Assembly (NCBI RefSeq): GCF_963678635.1
Contig: NC_087064.1
Coordinates: 4,626,411 to 4,690,410 of the forward strand
Source: Symsagittifera roscoffensis
Lineage: Eukaryota > Xenacoelomorpha > Acoela > Convolutidae
Direction of reading: 5' to 3'
Length of the DNA: 64,000 nucleotides
How positions within the stretch are numbered: the stretch's first letter is position 1; each line of letters starts with the position of its first letter. The position numbers and the translations under genes are program-made. Shown here piece after piece: positions 53,001 through 64,000 of the stretch. Under the pieces are notes generated by a model. That model was not told the DNA's origin. It ran no database searches and was given only the letters and a program-made list of their open reading frames with translations.

Positions 53001-56000
53001 GCAATAAGAAAAAGTAGAACTAAGCCTCGAATTAGCAAAAAAATCGGCTACATATGAGATTCGAACCTGAGACCTTGAAATTGACACACACTAACCACTT
53101 AATATTAGATTGAAGATCGAAGATTAAAGACTAGCCAGCTACAAGGAAATTTCCAAATATTAGTGACAGTAAATTATTCCAAACAGTGAAATTATTTACG
53201 AGTTAGGTTCGTAATAACACACTAAGCGGACGCTAGTGTAAATGCATTTTGATGCAATCTTTTAAAATGCCAATTATAGATGTTTTCAGGAAAATACCGA
53301 GTTTTACAAGAAGAACAGCGTCAAAAAATTGACGAGCTCAAAGGCGAAGCTATGCGTCAACGAGGCATCCAAACCGAGAAAATCCAAGAGATCCGAGCCG
53401 ACTGCTTAAAAGAGAAACAAGACTTCAAATTCGAATCGGAGAACCGAATAGCTGAGATGAAGATGCAAGCTAGTCAAGAAGCCACCAGGTACTTTTTATT
53501 TTTTTTTCAATTTCTGTCACTAGATCAGAAAAAAACGAACATTTAAATATCAAGCTTGGATTTTCAAAATTCACGCAGCCAGTTTCACTTTTTCCAGCTT
53601 GAGACCGATGATTTTGCATGCATTCGTTTCATCTATTTCGACTTGATTAGATTGGAATCAATTTATTATTTTCATTATTATTAAGGTCTCTTCACTTGAG
53701 AACAACGGAAATCAAGAGAGAAAACAGGAGTTTGAGACAAGAATTAATGGAACTCATTCAGAAGTCACAAGCTTTGCAGGTAACACTTTTAAGTGTGTGG
53801 AATTATTTGTTATTCCACTCCTAATTAGCTAAGCCAAAATAAATTTTTCTAAATTGTGCCAAACATCAGCCATAACTTTTAGCCAATTACTTAAGGGTAA
53901 AAAGGAGACAAATGGTAACAAAAACGGAAGGATGTTCTATGTTGGCTTTGCCGTTCAGTGCCCTTATAAAGCTATAAAAAAATTAAGGACCCATTTACTA
54001 TTTTTACTTTCGTTTAATGCCTCCTGAAAATCGACGTTTGCAAAGAACTAAATCCAAACAATTTTTAAACTTCAAATTCCTAAGTTTTGGGCTATTAAGA
54101 AGCCGATACAGAATGTATCAAGTATCATCTGGCGAGCTGCGAGTTTTTCAATACAAACGGAAGTTGAATGAAAGAAAATTGGCTCTCTCCAAAAATAGTA
54201 CTCCAGGATATTAATACTAATTTTTTTGAATTGAACAGAATTGAACAGCATCGAACACAAGAAAGGAGAAACTATTTTAACATAAGAGCAAGAGAGCTAT
54301 TTGAAATCGGCCAGTCAATAGAAAATTCGACAATAGTAACTCTTTGATAGTAGAATTTAAATTGGCTTTCTATTTTAGGCACAAGCAAAATAAGCCATCA
54401 AATTTATTGTTTCGACTTTATAACGAAAGTAAGGGAATATTTGTGCTCGGGGTGGTTTTTTTCTTCAGACAAACTTCGACTTCTTAACTAGCCAAGTTTT
54501 TAAATATCATTCAAAAAGTATTGTTGTCCTGAGCTTAAATTTGAAAAGATGTTTCGCCTTATCTTTTTTTGTAAAGTTATAAGGGTTTAAAGATTGTATT
54601 TTGGCCAAGTTGGGACAATTAACGGTACACATATTCCGCGCTATCAACGCGTAAGCAGAGATTTAAACCGTCTCACAAATCGTTCCAAATTGTTTCAAGA
54701 AAGCTTTCTTACCATAATTGATTTGTTAGTAGGAGCAAAATTTGTACTTTGTACTTTATATGGAGTTTGTGGGACAATTTTCACAAAAAATCTCAAATAA
54801 AAAATCGTTATATTTTATTACATTTAAATTTTTCATGTAATTACTGCTCCATAGACCTTAAAAGGCAGTCGGAACATTCAGGGCTTCGCCCTGATACGAG
54901 CACTCTAGTTAGGACTTTTGCATTTGATTTCGTAGTATGCGATGTTAATTTCCATGGTAGCTTGTTTCTTTGTCCTTAAAATTTGGTTTAAAAAAACACA
55001 TGCAACAATTATGACACAGAGGCAAAGTTGCATTTCTCAAACACAAACGATAAAACGTCAGAAAAGCGCACTCTAAAAGGCCCAAAAAATGAAAAAATAA
55101 AACGGCAAAACTAATTTAAAAAATGTACGAAGTGCCGGGATCTAACCCCGTCCTCGAGATTAAGGTCCTAGCAACTGCACTATGGTCACTTAACAAACAT
55201 CAAACAGTAGCCAATAATCCAGATATACATATATAATGCTATTACTTCACAATAGCCACAAACTAAATGAGCTCTTCTAATTGCGACTTGGGTAGGAAAA
55301 AAATTGATTCGTAATGTAACACTACGCTGCTAGTGTAAATATTAGTTTGAATTTAATGCTTTTTGGTTTATAATTAAGGACATGAAATGTCTTACAATGA
55401 CCTTGGCGTCCATCATTAAATTTACACAGATCCAAAACTATCATTTAAGGCGCTATAAAGTCATAAAAGCACCAATGTTCTACCATACTGCAGTAACTTA
55501 CAGAAAATCTCTCTCTCCCCCTCCCCTCACAAGTGACCTAATGTAGAATCTCCCCCAAGCCATGAATGATTAGTTGTATAAAAATAGGCACCAAGATTGG
55601 CTTACCAAATTTTCTTACTGAGATTGCATTTGTATCGTGTTAGAATCTAAATTATTGTTTTATATATTTTTTCGGAAGTTGAATTGATTCAATTTAGACT
55701 ATATTCAAAGTTAATTACCAAAAAATCCTTCTTTTCCCCCGTAAATCGATTTGGGTTTTTCAACTTTTTGCTGCTTGATGGTGGCGTTTGCCTTCCTTTC
55801 AACAAAGGAAAAACAGTAAGTTGAAAAGAAATCAAAAAACAAACCGCAAAAAAAATCAAATTTGAGCGTGGACAAATTTTAAGATTTTTCCTAAAAAAAA
55901 CAAAAACAATCATCAAGAGCTATATAAAAGTATTCACTACGTTCAACAATTCTGATTCTTGAATTACATGTAGCCTATTATATAATGCTTCACAAGTTTC

Positions 56001-59000
56001 AAGACAACTCGATATAATTGGCGATAAGTCACAAATCTTGCTTTTAGATTAACAAAAGAGAACTTCTGGAGCAGAGGAAAACTCTTCAGCAAGAAGAAGA
56101 ATACAGTTTAGACATTCAGAAGATGAAACAGAAAAGAAACCAGAACGAAGTCGCGGGTTAACTGAAAACTGAATTTGTTTTAATCGATAAAATCACCTGA
56201 TTTTTAATTATTTTACTGATCTTTTTGTTATGACCCAAAACTTGCGATAGCAGTTCAGATAAAAATTGGTAGCTTCAGGATTAAGTCTCAAAACTTTTAT
56301 TCAAAAATCATCGTCAGATAATGCTTTGTCATACGAACTTATTGTCAATTATACATGCTACCAGTAGCAGATTTAGATGAGGAGGGCGCTTACTCCCTCC
56401 TTCAGAAATTCGACACCCTCGCCGCTCAAAGGGTACTCCCTCCCATTTTATCACTTTACTTTTTGCCCAACTCTAGAATTATCCAAAAACGCTTTCGGTG
56501 GAAACGTATACAAAGTTGGAGAGGAAAACTCAAAATATCAATTTGGTCGACAAAAAATTCGAGATATTTCCAAAAATTGTTTGGAAAATTTTTATGTCCG
56601 AGACGTCCTAAAACACGTATTTTTTAATTGTAAGCCTGAAAGCAATTTATTAGACAAAGGAGAAGCGGAGCTTCGCACCAATTGCCATACAGCACCACAA
56701 ACATAAAAAAAAACATTACAAGTCGAAAAAAAATGATTTATGTTGAAACAATCTAGATGAACCAAAATGTTCGTGTCTCAAAAAAAATAACTAGGAGACC
56801 CGCTAACTTTCGAGCAAAATGTTCGATATTTTTTGAATTTTTTCTATTGATGAGGGATGAAATGGGTAATTTCAAAAATTGGAATTTGCCCAAAACCTTG
56901 GTTCTCTACTAAAATACGTGAGAAGAGTGAAAGTTTTTGAGAAATTGCAATCTTCCCAAATACATAAAACTTTTCTCACAAAAAATAAGGAGTTGCCACT
57001 TCTAAAGGAAAAAAATTCGCAACCGGTTATTTCAATTGTCAGATTTGATACCTTCATGTCAGATAAGTCAAATCGGAAATTTGACTTATTCGCAAACCAC
57101 ATTTTTCTGTGAAGAAATTTGTGGGCATAGCCGCTAATGAAGAATATATTCACACAATCTGTTAATTTGATTGAACGCAAAAACTCACGATTTGGGAGGG
57201 CAACTTTCGAGAAAAGTCAAATAGTTTTATAAAACGGTACAAACACCAATTATTGACTTTTCCGAGGACCACATAACTTTATTTAATAAAAAAAAGGGCG
57301 TAGTCAATTACGCAGGAAAGTTTCCCACAACCCGTTGTTTCGGTTGAAGCCAAATGAGTATGTGAGAAATTTGGGTACGTTTCGGGCAATAATCATAAGT
57401 TGAGCGAATTAATTTCAGAAAAAATTCTTTAAAATTTTTTCTGATTAATTATTGCCCGAAACGTACTCCACTTATTAAGTCCTAGATGAGGTAATTTTAT
57501 TTTAAATTTTAAAAAATTGAGCATGTCCTGAAACATGTTTTTTCCAAAATTTTATTCAGGGGCGACATCAAGGCTCGAACATTTTTTTTGAAAAGATAAA
57601 TATTAAGTAACTCATGCCTTTTTTGTATATGTTACAACCAATATCCCAAGTTTGCAAAAAAAAAACGGTTTTAATAGTTTGCATGATTTAAAATGATTAT
57701 ATTGTGATTGTATTGTATCATAACTAAGTCCAGTTTAGGCAGATTTGGTGCTGCGGCAACTAAGCAGACAAACAGAAGTCCGACAAAATTTCTTTGACGA
57801 GCGGACAAATTTCGCTTACAAAAAAAAACAGGTGCTGGCCGGATTCCAAACAACAATCTTCGCCACACGCGCGAATTAACGTCTGACTTTAACTTCGTAT
57901 GATTCTGTTAAATTCTGTTAAACTAGTTGTTAATTCGAAAAAAAGTCTAAATTCCGGTTTAATAACGCTTTCTAATCGCAAGCGTAGAAATCTGGGTCAA
58001 GCATTTCTATCCGCCAAAACCATTTTATCGAAACTTGTAAAATAGATTCAAAATCAAACTTGGTAAAATAACAAATTACAGAAATTTTAGTATAAAAAAT
58101 TGAATCAAAATAAAATCCATCGTTTACAAAGTACGCCGATAAAAAGAAGTACCAGATAACATATATGATATTTAAAAGAAAACGGAAAACGAATCGATGG
58201 GAAACTTCGAGGCCGAAAACCACGAATTCGAAAAAAATTCTTTAAAATTTTTTCTGAAATTAATTATTGCCCGAAACGTACTCCAATTATTAAGTCCTAG
58301 ATGAGGTAGTTTTATTTTAAATTTTAAAAAATTGAGCATGTCCTGAAATTTACCAATACTACAAAATTGACCAATCTGTGCACAAAGTTATTTAAGAGAA
58401 AAAAACGTCTAGTACCCGATTGCAGTACTCTTGCTTATCTCAAGGGTAATTATCATTATCATAACTAAAATTGAACTAACAGACAGCAGTGGCTCCCATG
58501 AACAGTGTGATGATGCACTCTAGAAAAAATAGGAAATTGACAAAGAACGAGTGGTTATTGGCAGCCACACAGTTGAACACCCACGGGCAGTGGTGGTCCA
58601 TTTTGGCCACACATTGTTTACACACTACACAGTGCTTGGATCTGATTGGACGACGGAGGATACATGTGGTGCAGAAGGAGGAAAAGTTGTCCATGCCTTT
58701 GTCCTCACACTCCACAAAGGAGATGATCGCCTGAAATCACGGATACATAGCAATGTTTATGTTTTATTGTTCGTTTTTTTCCCAAAACTTTCAAAGTTTT
58801 CTAATATTTTCCCAAAATTTTATTCAGGGGTGACATCAAGGCTCGAACATTTTTTTGAAAATATAAAAGTTAAGTAATTCATGCCTTTTTTGTATATGTT
58901 ACAGTCAATAAATATCTCAAGCCTGGAAAATAATACGTCAACATCCCAAGTTTGCAAAAAAAAACGGTTTTAATAGTTTGAATGATTTAAAATGATTATA

Positions 59001-62000
59001 TTGTGGTCTCTTGTGGGGTCTATTCTATATAAACACGGCTATGAAACAATGATCGAAGGTGCGAAAAAGTTCAACAAAATGTCTTTTAAATTGTCCAAAC
59101 AATTGACTGAACTTCAAGCTTAAGCTTATACTTTAACTTTAATTCTGATTGGCTAACATAAATGCCAGACATTCAGTTCTTCTCGCGTATTATGACTTGC
59201 CCCTTCAATTTTGAGGATGAGGAGGACTCACTTGTTTCTTCGCTTCCATTGACCTCTTGAGAAATCCTGGGTCAGAGAATACAGTTTTGTAGAAGTAATA
59301 GCAGAGGAAGATAGAGACCAGCAGCAGGGAGCAGTTGGCCCAGGAAGACACTTCGTTCCAGTAGTAGTGGGACCAGGTGAAATACATCAACACCTTAATA
59401 AACAATCAATTTAAACTAATTTTGTCTCTTTTACTATTTAATCCACCACAAACAAACATTAGCCAAAAGACAGTTGGAAAGCAGTCAATGACCGCAAGTA
59501 AACAGAAAAAAATAAATGACTTGATTTTTGAAAAAATCAACTTTCGAATTTAAGAGAAAACATAGCCAACCGAGGATTGAAAAAGAGTAATGAACGCAAG
59601 TAAACAGAAAACACTGACTTTGTTGAAAATCTCAACTTTCGATTTTCAAAAAAAATAGATGCCCTTTAAGCTCTTTGAATTTCAAGAACAATTTATGATT
59701 GGCGCTTTTTTTGATGACATTAACCTATCTTGAGAAAACTGGATCAATAGGTAAAGTTTTTATCCCACTAGAAATCTAAGAAATGAATTCCATTTTCGAA
59801 ACTAGAAACTTCACCTTTTTTTGCGCCATTTCAACGTTCGTATTGCAGAGTGCTATTAACGTAACTTTCAGCAGATTAATTTTAATTGAACTCAAAAAGA
59901 GCATATATACGTAAGTGCATTCATAAATGCATTAATATGTATGAATGCACATCTGTAGCTATTTTTCAGTTTTTCCCAGTAGCGTTATCGGTCATGTTTG
60001 CTTGTGTATGCGAAGTGCAACTTTGCCTCTGTGTTAATGGTTGATAACTTCGCCTCTGTGTATATGGTTGATTATGGCATAACAAATTTTCAATAAGTTA
60101 GTTTTTTTGATTGGAAGTAGTATAAAACGAAATGTTGCTGTTCAAATATAAGTAGTTTTTCGAAGCTAAACTTAACTGAAAAATGGTTTATGGAACGGGT
60201 TAGGCTATTTTATTGCATATTTAGTTCAAAACTTTTAGCTTATTTCCCAAGTGGAATTTAATTTTCAGATTTCGCCAGCGAAATAAAAACTTAACTTGTT
60301 GATCCAGTTTTCTCAAATTGGGTTCTTTTTTATCAAAAAAGAATCATTCATAAGTTGTTCTAGAACATCAAAGAGCTTTAAGGGCATCCATTTTTTAAGA
60401 GTAATGAACGTAGTGAAGACTCTTATGTCTTGCTGAATTTTTTTCAGGAAAGTCTTAATGACTTTTTAAGACTTTTTTAAGACTTTTAAGCATTTTAAGA
60501 CTTTTTCCTGAAAAAAATTCAGCAGGACCTTTACAAGAGTCTTCACTACGTTCATTACTCTTAAAAAATGGATGCCCTTAAAGCTCTTTGATGTTCTAGA
60601 ACAACTTATGATTGATTCTTTTTTGATGAAAAAAGAACCCAATTTGAGAAAACTGGATCAACAAGTTAAATCTTTATTTCGCTGGCGAAATCTGAAAATT
60701 AAATTCCACTTGAACTAAATTTGCAATAAAATAGCTTTACCCGTTCTATAAACCATTTTTCAGTTAAGTTTAGCTTTGAAAAACTACTTATATTTGAACA
60801 GCAACATTTCGTTTTATACTACTTCCAATCAAAAAACTAACTAATTGAAAATTTGTTATGCCATAATCAACCATTAACACAGAGGCGAAGTTATCAACCA
60901 TTAACACAGAGGCGAAGTTTCACTTCGCATACACAAGCAAAACATGACCGATAACGCTACTGGGAAAAACTGAATGAGTCTACAAAATTTCATAAGTGAC
61001 ACACGCCAGTTATGAGTCTACATAATTGCTAAATGACGCAAGCCAATTAAGACGCATTAGCAGTACCAGTCAATTTGAAAAAAAAATTACCAAATAACAT
61101 AGCTCAATTTATAAAGCGGACGCATTTAAACTAGTATACGAAAAAGTTCATTAAAAATATCCGACCCTGCCCAGGTTCGAACCCTCATATTTTGCTGCTG
61201 GTCTCCTTCCCTACCTCTACGCTACAGATCCATGATGCCTTGAAGCTAAAGTGCTATTTGTAATATAATAGTATGTGTTAATATCCTTAGCATTGGCTGT
61301 ACTTAATTGCTGGATCAAAACGAACACATTTTGTCGCAACAAATGCATCGCAACAATATTTGCGACTTAGATTGGAAAAAAAAGAAAGTTCATATTATAA
61401 CACAAGCTATGCTTGTGTAACTACAATATCGCTCAATAAGACACTAAAAATATTCAAAGAATCATCAATTGGATTTTTTGGAAATTGTGAGCATATACGA
61501 AAATTTTGAGCAAATACTATTTTAATTTGACTTCATAAATTACACAATAGGGCTCAAAAAAGTGATTAGATAACTTGCATCTACTTAACAATTGCCCCCC
61601 TCCCATTTCAAGAAAGTGAGGAGAGGACGGAGTTGTTAGGTAGATTAAGTTGGTGAACTTTTGACCGATCAGATAGCAGCAAAACTCGAACTTTAAAATA
61701 CACTCGCTTCGCAAGCGTAATAACGCTATAGTGCTAACTTACTGCTTTTATTTATAAGGGTGGCAATTCTTTAATAGATACCAAAGGGAGGGCGATTGTT
61801 AAGTAGATTCGATAACTTAATATCGCTAACGTGAATGACGGTAGCTAGGGAAACATTCAGGGTTATTTTTTGTACCTTCTGGGCCAAGTAAGTGGAGAAG
61901 GGAAGGATTTGGTGAGAGTTGAAGGTCAGAAATTTGCCGCTGAAGTATTTGACTGCAGTAGCGACTGCGAATATGGAGACTATTTTCAGGATGAAATTCA

Positions 62001-63537
62001 GGTAGCTTTCCAGGACCAGTCCAATGAGGCCCATGCAGAAAAAAGGCAGTGCGAACGTTATCTTGTCGATCGTTTTCTGAAACATAAAATTACTTAACTT
62101 TTCTTCCCTGAAAATAGATCTGTTATTTTGAAACTGGTTTCAAATAAAAGTAGCCAGAAGTTTTAAACAGAAGGTTTGAAACGTGTAAAAAAATTCGATT
62201 GGAAATAAGCCCAATTTAAAAAAAAAACTGGATCAATAGATAAATTTTCTTATTCCTCTAGAAAGTCAAAAATGAAAACCTATTTTCGAAACTAGAAATC
62301 GATCTTGATTTTTCGCGCCATTTCCGATTTCGTAATTGGAGAGCGCAATTTACCTAACTTTTAGCAGATGCTTTTGATTTGATCTCAAAAGGTGCATTAA
62401 GTACATACAAAAGTGCATTCATAAATGCAATAATATGTATGATACACACCTGTAGTTATTAATTTTTACTGGGAAAAAAATCACCAATTCCTACATAATT
62501 GAAAATCACTTCGTTCTTTTATGTTATTTTAAGTGATTGAAAATTTCTTACAAGTGATTTAAAAAATGATTTCTCTTAAAAATTAGAGGCAGAGTTAGCT
62601 AATTTATACAGGGGCAGATCTAGGATTTTGAGGACCTTTTTTTTATGTAGACCAAATTGTTTTTCTTAGCTCTCCCAAAGCACTAAAAAGACGATTTTGC
62701 TCAAATTTTGTGCGCCGCTGGCAAAATTTTGAAAAAACAGGCCAAAAAAGGCGTTTTTAGGCACTTTTTGGAAAATGTTGACAAAAAAATCTAGTTTTTC
62801 GGCGCTCGCTTTAACCTCAAAATTAGTATACATTACCGCCGAAGGCGCCTTTGGGTCGGTTCCCTGAGAGAGATGCGTCCCCCCCCCCCCCCCCCCCAAA
62901 TCTGCCTCTGAACTGAATTTATACCGGTTGCGATGCAAAAAAAACTTAACAGGGGGCGTGATTTGAAATAAGCCAAACTTACAGGGTTCTTGTGAAAGGT
63001 CCTCCAATTCCTTCGCGAAGTGAGGTCTTCTGTTTCGATATGTTTTTGAATGCGTCTCGTTATTAAACTGTTCGACACACTAGTTAATGAATCTTTGACT
63101 GTTTCGCCCTGAAGCCAAAAAAATAAATCGGATTAATTATCTCAAATTAGTGTGACGTCAAATCAGCCGTGTTGCCAAATAGCAAAATTGGTTTTAGAGG
63201 CTAGAAAAATATATCAATTTAGTTTGCATCAAATGTCAAGCAAGATAAATTTCTATTTTAAACTGTCTTATGACAAATTTCATTCCTGTTTTTGTTACCT
63301 GTTTGTTGGGGATATCAGCAGAGGCGTTACAGTTCAACAATTTTGTAACTGCTCCATAATTGTTTGTTCCCAGAGCATAATGCAGAGCTGTGTTTCCAAA
63401 ACTGGCATCTGTCTGAAAATAATAACGGACGTGCCAACAAAAAACGAGATAGTTACGAAGAAGAAACTTGTTGGCGAAAGAAACTTACTTTATTTACACT
63501 TGCTCCCAAATTTATCAGCAACCTTGTGGGATCATCG
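50047..63537 (-). CDS. ZDHHC17-like: ZDHHC17/HIP14-like ankyrin-repeat palmitoyltransferase (5' end missing)
   Basis: Nine exons on the minus strand join in phase: 63489-63537, 63299-63412, 62983-63108, 61876-62076, 59232-59393, 58481-58730, 51437-51663, 50434-50606 and 50047-50203 (stop TGA), about 485 codons. The first two encode ankyrin-repeat sequence (DDPTRLLINLGASVN; GNTALHYALGTNNYGAV). Next come two membrane-rich exons, then the DHHC cysteine-rich domain (RPIRSKHCVVCKQC, AKMDHHCPWVFNC), further membrane spans, and the family's TTxE motif (CVGMTTNEFLN). These features place it in the ZDHHC17/13 group, Golgi and vesicle enzymes that S-acylate proteins. The catalytic Cys of DHHC is present. 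The acceptor of exon 51437-51663 could instead be 51648. Upstream ankyrin exons must lie beyond the right edge. The donor at 51436 is GC. Confidence 0.92.
51664..52352. other. Intron segment upstream of the nested gene
   Basis: AT-rich; must hold the promoter of the nested CCDC166-like gene. No TATA box or initiator can be assigned confidently. Confidence 0.35.
52353..56161 (+). CDS. CCDC166-like: CCDC166-like (DUF4515) coiled-coil protein, complete, 4 exons
   Basis: Exons 52353-52812, 53290-53488, 53686-53779 and 56048-56161 join in phase to 288 aa. The start follows 'gttaaa' and gives a Lys/Gly/Ser-rich N-terminus (MGKKGKKGGKKSGGKSGKSG). Then comes a long coiled coil with the family-like stretch RKENDFLQRESDLTRNETHE, followed by MSYMSKRANKRQETIV. 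The last exons encode RENRSLRQELMELIQKSQ and a basic end. Length and order match the CCDC166/BBOF1-type DUF4515 family, associated with cilia and sperm flagella. Donors (CTAG|GTACC, CAG|GTACTT, CAG|GTAACA) and acceptors (TTTCAG, ATTAAG, TTTTAG) are clear. It is nested on the opposite strand in the 51664-58480 intron of the ZDHHC17-like gene. Assignment to CCDC166 rather than a sister is by eye. Confidence 0.85.
53040..53110 (-). repeat. tRNA-derived SINE-like fragment
   Basis: The minus strand reads AAGTGGTTAGTGTGTG (A-box-like), then CTCAGGTTCGAATCTC (B box) about 25 nt later. It lies in the first intron of the CCDC166-like gene. Stems of a full tRNA are not preserved. Confidence 0.5.
54420..54910 (+). 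repeat. Hairpin-ended repeat, best copy
   Basis: Runs from 'taacgaaagtaagggaata' to 'gatacgagcactctagtt'. Near the 3' end a perfect hairpin CAGGGC-TTCG-CCCTG is followed about 12 nt later by CTAG. A 3' hairpin before CTRR without inverted termini recalls non-autonomous Helitrons, but other copies end CTTG. It lies in intron 3 of the CCDC166-like gene. Confidence 0.5.
55130..55200 (-). repeat. tRNA-derived SINE-like fragment
   Basis: The minus strand reads AAGTGACCATAGTGCAGTTG, an A-box-like region, then GGGGTTAGATCCCGGC as a degenerate B box. Same orientation as the other fragments. Confidence 0.45.
56362..56640. repeat. Decayed hAT-type MITE fragment
   Basis: Left terminus CAGTAGCAGATTTAG and the family interior ('ggcgcttactccctcc', 'aagcctg'); the right end is lost where a 'gaagcggagcttcgcacc' repeat begins. 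Confidence 0.4.
57375..57470. repeat. Inverted repeat
   Basis: 'gtacgtttcgggcaataat' and its inverse 'attattgcccgaaacgtac' are separated by about 55 nt that contain a further 'aaaaaattcttt/aaaatttttt' inverted pair. Confidence 0.6.
57417..57715. repeat. Direct repeat, copy 1 (compact)
   Basis: Matches 58234-58351 followed by 58800-59010 with only a few differences. In this copy the two halves are adjacent; in the other they flank the DHHC exon. Confidence 0.65.
57835..57900 (-). repeat. Possible tRNA-derived SINE-like fragment
   Basis: The minus strand has GTTTGGAATCCGGCC, a degenerate B box, preceded by CGTGTGGCGAAGATTG. Weakest member of the group. Confidence 0.3.
58234..59010. repeat. 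Direct repeat, copy 2 (interrupted by the DHHC exon)
   Basis: The halves at 58234-58351 ('attgcccgaaacgtactcc') and 58800-59010 ('gacatcaaggctcgaac') surround 448 bp that include the exon 58481-58730. Confidence 0.65.
59660..59966. repeat. Partial foldback-family copy
   Basis: Shares 'agctctttgaatttcaagaa', 'cttgagaaaactggatcaa' and 'tttgcgccatttc' with the family. Other partial copies are at 45990-46100, 50790-51080 and 62205-62470. Confidence 0.45.
59967..60972. mobile_element. 1-kb foldback element (near-perfect palindrome)
   Basis: The left arm starts CAGTTTTTCCCAGTAGCG and the right arm ends with its inverse CGCTACTGGGAAAAACTG. The arms, about 470 bp each, match almost throughout; the left arm has one extra block of about 22 bp near 60230. 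The short centre (about 60430-60530) is itself rich in 'aagactttt'. Both outer ends contain 'cacagaggcgaag' units. It lies in the 59394-61875 intron of the ZDHHC17-like gene and would fold into long double-stranded RNA. Confidence 0.88.
61140..61235 (-). repeat. tRNA-derived SINE-like fragment
   Basis: The minus strand has TGTAGCGTAGAGGTAGG (A-box-like), then GAGGGTTCGAACCTGGGC (clear B box) about 30 nt later. It resembles a tRNA half, but paired stems are incomplete. Best member of the group. Confidence 0.55.
62205..62470. repeat. Partial foldback-family copy
   Basis: Contains 'aaaaactggatcaataga', 'tttcgcgccatttccgattt' and 'aaatgcaataatatgtatga', shared with 59660-59966. Confidence 0.45.
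62609..62915. mobile_element. hAT-type MITE with 8-bp target duplication
   Basis: Starts CAGGGGCAGATCTAGG; the right end carries AAATCTGCCTCTGAACTG, with four extra bases in the terminus. Both sides are flanked by AATTTATA. A 17-nt poly-C tract is inside. Confidence 0.75.
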
Positions 63538-64000
63538 CTTAAAATAAAAAATGTTTAGCAGCCGAAGTTCCATCGTTTAGAGAATCAACATTTAACTAAC
63601 CCAATAAACATTTACCAAAAAATGATTCCCGCACTTTGTTTCATACAGAAATTTGCAGAGTTTTTGAAACATTTTTGACTACGACTGCTCGGGGAGTATT
63701 CTGATGGCACAACCCAAATTCGGATAAACAATCACTGCACTACGAAAAAAAACAGACCATTTAAGAAGCAGCGAAATTGTTTCTCCAGTTGGATTGCCCA
63801 ATCAGATATCTCTCAACTGCTCCTTCTATACATCATTACAAAAGCAAAAACAACAGCTTACAGTTGAAAAATCGACAATGAACAAAGGAAACCGAAACAA
63901 AATCTATATAAATTCATATTCAAATAAATCACTTTAGGAAAAAATAAACACAGAGGCGAAGTGGAGCTCCGCAACACTTGCCATACAATTAAAGCATTGC
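63538..64000. other. Right edge: intron of the ZDHHC17-like gene
   Basis: No further ankyrin exon is visible. The last 60 bp begin a 'cacagaggcgaagtggagct' repeat related to the foldback ends. Confidence 0.4.

Noticed and set aside
61140-61235. Functional tRNA gene
   Set aside because: A and B boxes are present but the acceptor and anticodon stems do not pair; SINE-like remnant is the better call.
1-64000. CRISPR arrays, rRNA genes, bacterial operons
   Set aside because: None are seen; the split genes, polyadenylation signals and element types are eukaryotic.

Overview
The window looks like nuclear DNA of an AT-rich, transposon-loaded invertebrate animal. Host genes are split by introns with ordinary GT-AG borders (one GC-AG), and two point to a metazoan: a ZDHHC17/HIP14-type ankyrin palmitoyltransferase, and a coiled-coil protein of the CCDC166/DUF4515 type that suggests ciliated cells. 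I cannot name the species. Most of the rest is short non-autonomous transposons: hAT-type MITEs with 8-bp target duplications, a TA-flanked palindromic MITE, foldback elements, hairpin-ended repeats and tRNA-derived SINE-like pieces.

Layout: 1-5.6 kb is repeat-rich and nearly gene-free. From 5625 to 24478 lies one intact, apparently very young 18.85-kb LTR retroelement on the minus strand, with two 408-bp LTRs that I read as identical. In its own 5'->3' order it carries: 5' LTR, primer-binding site, 1.2-kb leader with a 77-codon ORF and several splice-donor-like sites, a basic 155-aa ORF, a 2740-codon Gag-Pol of Ty3/Gypsy type, two tiny membrane-protein ORFs, a 378-codon open frame with no ATG, a large envelope-like glycoprotein frame cut once by an in-frame UGA (360 + 509 codons), a 599-aa protein I do not recognise, a 1.5-kb 3' region with strong splice signals, and the 3' LTR. 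Consecutive ORFs meet by stop-start overlaps, as in compact viral genomes. The architecture reads as an endogenous, retrovirus-like agent far larger than ordinary env-bearing Ty3/Gypsy elements.

24.5-32.8 kb is repeats only. 32.9-38.8 kb (+) holds the last three visible exons of a single-pass membrane protein with a long acidic cytoplasmic tail. 39-50 kb is repeats. 50.0-63.5 kb (-) holds nine exons, including the 3' end, of a ZDHHC17-like gene whose start lies beyond the right edge. A complete four-exon CCDC166-like gene (52.35-56.16 kb, +) is nested inside its largest intron on the opposite strand. Another intron carries a 1-kb near-perfect palindrome.

The most unusual object is the giant retroelement: its size, the split envelope frame, the ATG-less frame, the unrecognised last ORF and the polycistronic stop-start layout. 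Homology statements here rest on reading the sequence, not on searches.
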